Shown here: positions 60,563 through 64,000 of the stretch, piece by piece
Numbering within the stretch: position 1 is the first letter of the stretch
Layout of the letters: the number at the start of each line of letters is the position of its first letter
NCBI GenBank assembly: GCA_016706865.1
Contig: JADJIS010000002.1
Location: 62,001-126,000 of the forward strand
Direction of reading: 5' to 3'
Length of the DNA: 64,000 bases
DNA from: Bacteroidota bacterium
GTDB taxonomy: Bacteria > Bacteroidota > Bacteroidia > Chitinophagales > BACL12
Position numbers and translations under genes: made by a program
The notes under the pieces: model-generated
The model's database searches: none
Told to the model about the DNA's origin: nothing
What the model saw: the letters and a program-made list of their open reading frames with translations, nothing else

Positions 60563-61456
60563 ATGGCAAAAAAACCAGCTAAAAAGATGACGAAGGCAGC
60601 AAAACCAAAAACAAAAGTTGCCCCAAAGGCTAAAACGAAGCAGGCGGCAAAAGCAGTAGTGAAAAAAGTAGCCCCAAAAGTAAAACCTAAGGTTGCGGCC
60701 AAGGCAGCAAAACCCATCAAAAAGGTGGCTAAAGCTGCTGCGCCTAAATCCACTGCCAAAAAAGCAGCGCCGGTTAAAAAAACAGTGGCTCCTAAAAAAG
60801 TAGCCGCTCCTAAAAAGGTTGTGGCAGTTCAGAAAACAAAAGCTGTTAAAACAAAGGCTCCAGTGGTTAAAGCAAAGGCACCAGAAGTTAAAAAAGCAGC
60901 GCCTGTGGCAAAAGTGGTAAAGAAAATCGAACCCGTAATAAAACCAGTAGTTATAAAAAAAGCGAAAAAAGTTGCAGAACCGGTTGTTGTGAAAAAGGAG
61001 ATAAAACAAACCGTTAAACCTTACTTTGCAAACAGAGACTTCACAAAAGTTGCAAAACCACAGGTTAAAGTATTGTCCTCCACCGATAATCGCAACAGAT
61101 ATAGTGATGATGAATTGCAGGAATTCAAGGAACTTATTTCCGGAAAACTGGAAATTGCCCGCGGCGAATTAAAATATCTTCAGGAACAAATTAGCCGAAG
61201 CAGCGAAATGGGCGACGATTCTGATGCTCGTTTCAAAGGCCTCGAAGACGGAACTTCCACCTCCGAACGTGAATACCTCAGTCAGATGGCATCCCGTCAG
61301 ATCCAATATATAGGCCACCTCGAAAAAGCGATGATCCGTATCGAAAATAAAACCTATGGCATTTGTCGCGAAACAGGTAAACTTATTTCCAAAGAGCGTT
61401 TGCGCGCGGTTCCTCATGCTACTTTAAGTATTGAGGCTAAACAGGGCAAAGGATAA
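60563..61456 (+). CDS. DksA/TraR-like protein with histone H1-like Lys/Ala-rich tail
   Basis: 297 residues. Residues 1-165 are almost only Lys, Ala, Pro and Val in AKKPAKK, KAAKPKTK and VKKVAPKVK repeats, resembling the C-terminal tail of histone H1 or bacterial Hc1/HctB-like DNA-binding proteins. Residues 175-297 are a DksA/TraR-like domain: coiled coil (ELQEFKELISGKLEIARGEL ... SQMASRQIQYIGHLEKAM) and the globular part YGICRETGKLISKERL. Only one of the four zinc cysteines is kept. In most Bacteroidota the gene at this locus (ileS-dksA-lspA) encodes ~125 residues, so the tail is an extension. It starts four bases after ileS. Confidence 0.85.
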   Translation: MAKKPAKKMTKAAKPKTKVAPKAKTKQAAKAVVKKVAPKVKPKVAAKAAKPIKKVAKAAAPKSTAKKAAPVKKTVAPKKVAAPKKVVAVQKTKAVKTKAPVVKAKAPEVKKAAPVAKVVKKIEPVIKPVVIKKAKKVAEPVVVKKEIKQTVKPYFANRDFTKVAKPQVKVLSSTDNRNRYSDDELQEFKELISGKLEIARGELKYLQEQISRSSEMGDDSDARFKGLEDGTSTSEREYLSQMASRQIQYIGHLEKAMIRIENKTYGICRETGKLISKERLRAVPHATLSIEAKQGKG

Positions 61457-61460
61457 ATAC

Positions 61461-62153
61461 GTGAAAAGATCCTGGCTGGCAATAGGCATCATATTATTAG
61501 TTCTACTGATTGATCAGATAGTTAAGGTTTGGATCAAAACAACCTACCCTCTTGGGGGAGGATTTGATATTCTCGGACTTTCATGGGCCAAAATTCACTT
61601 CGTGGAAAATGAGGGTATGGCATTCGGAATGGAATTGGGTGGAAGTTATGGCAAACTGGTATTATCCATTTTTCGAATCATCGCAGTATTTTTTATAGGA
61701 TATTATTTATATACTCTTGTTAAAAATAAAGCCTCCCTTCCATTAATAATGAGTATCGCCTTGGTGTTTTCCGGAGCAATGGGAAATATCATCGACAGCA
61801 TATTTTATGGAGTACTTTTTTCCGCCTCCACCTATTCCACAGTTGCACAATATATGCCTGAGGCAGGTGGATATACCACTGTTTTACACGGTCATGTTGT
61901 CGACATGTTTTATTTCCCTTTGGCGCAAGGACATTATCCGGAATGGATGCCAATTTTAGGCGGAAAATTCTTCCTTTTTTTCCGTCCGGTATTTAATGTT
62001 GCAGATAGTGCAATTACAATTGGTGTATTATCTATTTTATTATTTCAGCGAAGTATTTTTATGCAAAGTTCTGCAGAAGAAAAACAGGAAGAAAAAAATA
62101 CGAATGATGTTGAGGTAAACGAAAACTCTTCGCAGGAAATAAATAAACCATAA
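61461..62153 (+). CDS. lspA: Lipoprotein signal peptidase LspA
   Basis: 230 residues from the GTG at 61461; a TTG at 61431 would overlap the previous gene by 26 bases and add ten charged residues. Four membrane helices; the catalytic aspartates are in GNIIDSIFYGVLF and FNVADSAITIGVLS, the two family signatures. It cleaves prolipoproteins after diacylglyceryl modification in the inner membrane. The insert around HGHVVDMFYFPLAQGHYPEW and the Glu/Asn-rich C-terminal tail are usual for Bacteroidota. Same operon as ileS. Confidence 0.95.
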   Translation: MKRSWLAIGIILLVLLIDQIVKVWIKTTYPLGGGFDILGLSWAKIHFVENEGMAFGMELGGSYGKLVLSIFRIIAVFFIGYYLYTLVKNKASLPLIMSIALVFSGAMGNIIDSIFYGVLFSASTYSTVAQYMPEAGGYTTVLHGHVVDMFYFPLAQGHYPEWMPILGGKFFLFFRPVFNVADSAITIGVLSILLFQRSIFMQSSAEEKQEEKNTNDVEVNENSSQEINKP

Positions 62154-62207
62154 TAATTTATATTCAACTTCTGATCACATTTTTTCGGTTTTAATTATTA
62201 CCACACA

Positions 62208-63158
62208 ATGAAAACAGTAGAAGAATTACAACAATATTATCAGCAGGAAATTGTTCCGCATCTTTCTGCTTTAGAGGTGTTGCGCAAACAACAATTAAAC
62301 CGCGTAATGTTTATGTGGATTGCCGGATGTGCCTCTCTGCTGTTGGGTTTCATCACTATGATACCAACACTCATCATCGTGTTTTTACTCATTTCTCTTT
62401 TAATGTATTTTTTTATTTTTGGCTTTAAAAGAAACCGCACGAACTTCAGAACAGAATACAAAAAAATTGTGATCGGAAAACTCATGCAATTTATTGCTCC
62501 CGATCTCGCATTTACTCCGAATTTATTTATCACACAAAATAAATACGACCTCAGTAAAATATTTTTATCCAATCCCGATATTTATTCCGGCGAAGATCTT
62601 GTTACCGGAAAAATAGAAAAAACACAAGTTGAATTTTGTGAATTACATACACAGGACCGACAAACAGATCATAAAGGAAGAACCTCTTACGTAACTATTT
62701 TTAAAGGTTTATTTTTTATCGCCGATTTTAATAAACACTTCAACGGACAAACTTATGTTCTGAGTGATTTTGGTGAAAGATTTCTTGGCTTCTTCGGCAA
62801 ATTAATGCAAAATATAAATGTCGGACGACCCGATGTAGTTCGCCTGGAAGATCCCGAATTTGAAAAAATATTTGTTGTCTATAGTTCCGACGAAGTAGAA
62901 GCAAGATATATTCTCAGCACATCATTCATGGAACGTTTGGTAGAGTTCAGAAAAAAAATGAATTCCTCCGTTCAACTATCCTTTGTCGGCTCCAATATGT
63001 ATATGGCAATTCCCATGAAAAAAAATCTCTTCGAACCTTCCCTCAGAAGAACAGTAATGAACTTCAACGACATTCAGGAATACTACAAACAAATTCTCTT
63101 CTGCACCTCCATCGTCGACGAAATGAACCTCAACACAAGGGTTTGGACGAAAAGTTGA
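62208..63158 (+). CDS. DUF3137 membrane protein
   Basis: 316 residues. Two adjacent membrane helices at about 33-52 and 55-72 (WIAGCASLLLGFITMIP, LLISLLMYFFIFGF), then a soluble domain with GLFFIADFNKHFNGQTYVLSDFGERF, EDPEFEKIFVVYSSDEVEARY and FVGSNMYMAIPMKKNLFEPSL, the signatures of DUF3137. The C-terminal domain faces the cytoplasm in the simplest topology. The function is unknown. 54 bases after lspA and co-directional. Confidence 0.85.
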   Translation: MKTVEELQQYYQQEIVPHLSALEVLRKQQLNRVMFMWIAGCASLLLGFITMIPTLIIVFLLISLLMYFFIFGFKRNRTNFRTEYKKIVIGKLMQFIAPDLAFTPNLFITQNKYDLSKIFLSNPDIYSGEDLVTGKIEKTQVEFCELHTQDRQTDHKGRTSYVTIFKGLFFIADFNKHFNGQTYVLSDFGERFLGFFGKLMQNINVGRPDVVRLEDPEFEKIFVVYSSDEVEARYILSTSFMERLVEFRKKMNSSVQLSFVGSNMYMAIPMKKNLFEPSLRRTVMNFNDIQEYYKQILFCTSIVDEMNLNTRVWTKS

Positions 63159-63788
63159 AAGGGCTGGCAGGGTTTGAAGAGGTTGAGGGGTTGAAAAATG
63201 TTTAATACGGAGGAAAATCTAACGGGCGGCGATCTGTTTAATGTTCTTTATTCCTTGTTCTTTATTCTTTATTAATATTTTACTACGGAGTTAAATCTTC
63301 CGGGCAAGCGATCCGATTAATACCTGTCCGACCACTGGCGGATTTCTTATTTTTTGATAGTTATTTTATATTCATTCTGATTTATTATGGAGGAGAATCA
63401 GGCTTTTAACTTTTGTGAGGCTCTCGCTCCCAGCGAGGGTCTCACTAACGGTAATCCCCAAAAATTCTCCAATGCTCCAACCTGCCCACTGCGACTGAGA
63501 CTTGTTGAAAGTGTTGAAGTGCTTGAAATAGTTTCCTATGGAGGATAATCATTTGGCCATCGACCTCACCACTCACTACTCACCACTCACCCAAATGGTT
63601 ATCAAGGTTTAATTCGAAGGAAAATCTCCCAATGGTTCAAACTGAGACTGTGACTGCGACTGAGACTTGTTGAAAGTGTTGAAGTGCTTGAAATAATATA
63701 CTACGGAGGATAATCATTTGGCTGTCGACCTCATTCCTCATAACTCATTTCTCATTTTTAGCTAAATTTACCCTTTCAATCAATTTTA
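63159..63788. other. Intergenic stretch with tandem and inverted repeats
   Basis: No gene is visible. It contains the hairpin GTGAGGCTCTCGCT/AGCGAGGGTCTCAC (63415-63445) and a direct repeat in which GACTGAGACTTGTTGAAAGT followed by GTTGAAGTGCTTGAAATA and GGAGGATAATCATTTGGC recurs near 63491 and 63657. The first copy and its downstream part are inverted relative to 45970-46115. Confidence 0.75.
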
Positions 63789-64000
63789 ATGAAGCTAAGG
63801 ATATTCGTATTATATTTTCTTTTGATCGCTGCAGGCACCAGCTATGCGCAAGAATCGCTCCTTTGGAAGGTTACCTCTCCCGATGGCAAACAAAATTCCT
63901 ACATTTTGTGTGCTACCGAATTGCCCGGAGTGGAAAATTATGATATCGCAACACCAGTTGGTGAGATCATGAATATTGTAAATACCGTTGCGTTTTACAA
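63789..64000 (+). CDS. TraB/GumN-family protein, 5' part
   Basis: The first 70 codons are visible and the gene runs off the window. A signal peptide covers about 1-21 (ending SYAQ), followed by ESLLWKVTSPDGKQNSYIL, the characteristic start of TraB/GumN (TIKI-like) proteins. Members of this superfamily are thought to be metalloproteases or related enzymes of the envelope. The catalytic motifs of the family would be expected near the start of the mature protein and beyond the window edge, so activity cannot be judged. Confidence 0.75.
   Translation, partial: MKLRIFVLYFLLIAAGTSYAQESLLWKVTSPDGKQNSYILCATELPGVENYDIATPVGEIMNIVNTVAFY

Noticed and set aside
60542..61009. 155-codon minus-strand Phe/Cys/Arg-rich ORF
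   Set aside because: It is the antisense of the Lys/Ala tail of the DksA-like gene; poly-AAA/GCN codons give open antisense frames.

Overview
The window is chromosomal DNA from a member of the Bacteroidota, most likely an uncultured Chitinophagia/Sphingobacteriia-like lineage. Three things support this. Many genes have the TAnnTTTG -7 promoter element of this phylum. At least seven secreted proteins end in, or carry, type IX secretion (T9SS) C-terminal sorting domains. Bacteroidota family signatures are frequent (DUF5686, PorZ, S74/T9SS proteins, TapB, DUF3137). DNA is AT-rich, and the long intergenic gaps are full of hairpin and direct repeats.

1-5,100 is an accessory segment. A Gabija-type antiphage pair (OLD-family nuclease GajA plus UvrD-like helicase GajB) lies exactly between two 126-127 bp structures that look like integron attC recombination sites, so it resembles a very large defence cassette in a cluster of attC sites without a visible integrase. 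5,100-7,200 holds a DUF2975/XRE pair, a small unknown gene, and a tRNA operon (Pro-like, Gln, His). The tRNA operon is preceded by a promoter, a 22-codon leader ORF with a His-Gln-Leu-Pro-Gln run, and competing antiterminator/terminator hairpins, the layout of a classical attenuator. The Gln and His tRNAs each carry the same 14-bp palindrome in the D-loop.

7,400-11,600 has a decayed gene, then a DJ-1/AraC regulator divergent from a DinB plus double-SRPBCC operon. Both promoters share a 39-bp box (36/39 identical), a likely operator. 11,618-13,030 is an insertion sequence with doubled terminal repeats and an AAAAAAC slippery heptamer joining its two ORFs. 13,665-25,400 holds cell-surface and secreted proteins, a GreA-like protein, a 1-kb tandem-repeat block and a Cys/Met PLP enzyme.

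25,416-45,860 mixes core genes (mfd, recO, porZ, an FNR-like reductase, a methyltransferase, a GT39-like membrane glycosyltransferase, an RND/MMPL exporter) with surface proteins. 46,170-50,519 is a three-gene MBOAT/SGNH operon for O-acylation of an exported glycan. 51,228-57,039 holds an S74/T9SS protein, a delta-60-repeat T9SS protein and an S41 protease. 57,163-63,158 is a core block: ileS, a DksA-like protein with a histone-H1-like tail, lspA and a DUF3137 gene. The window ends inside a TraB/GumN-family gene.

I saw no rRNA, CRISPR array, replication origin or integrase gene. All family calls come from reading the translations by eye; no database search was run.
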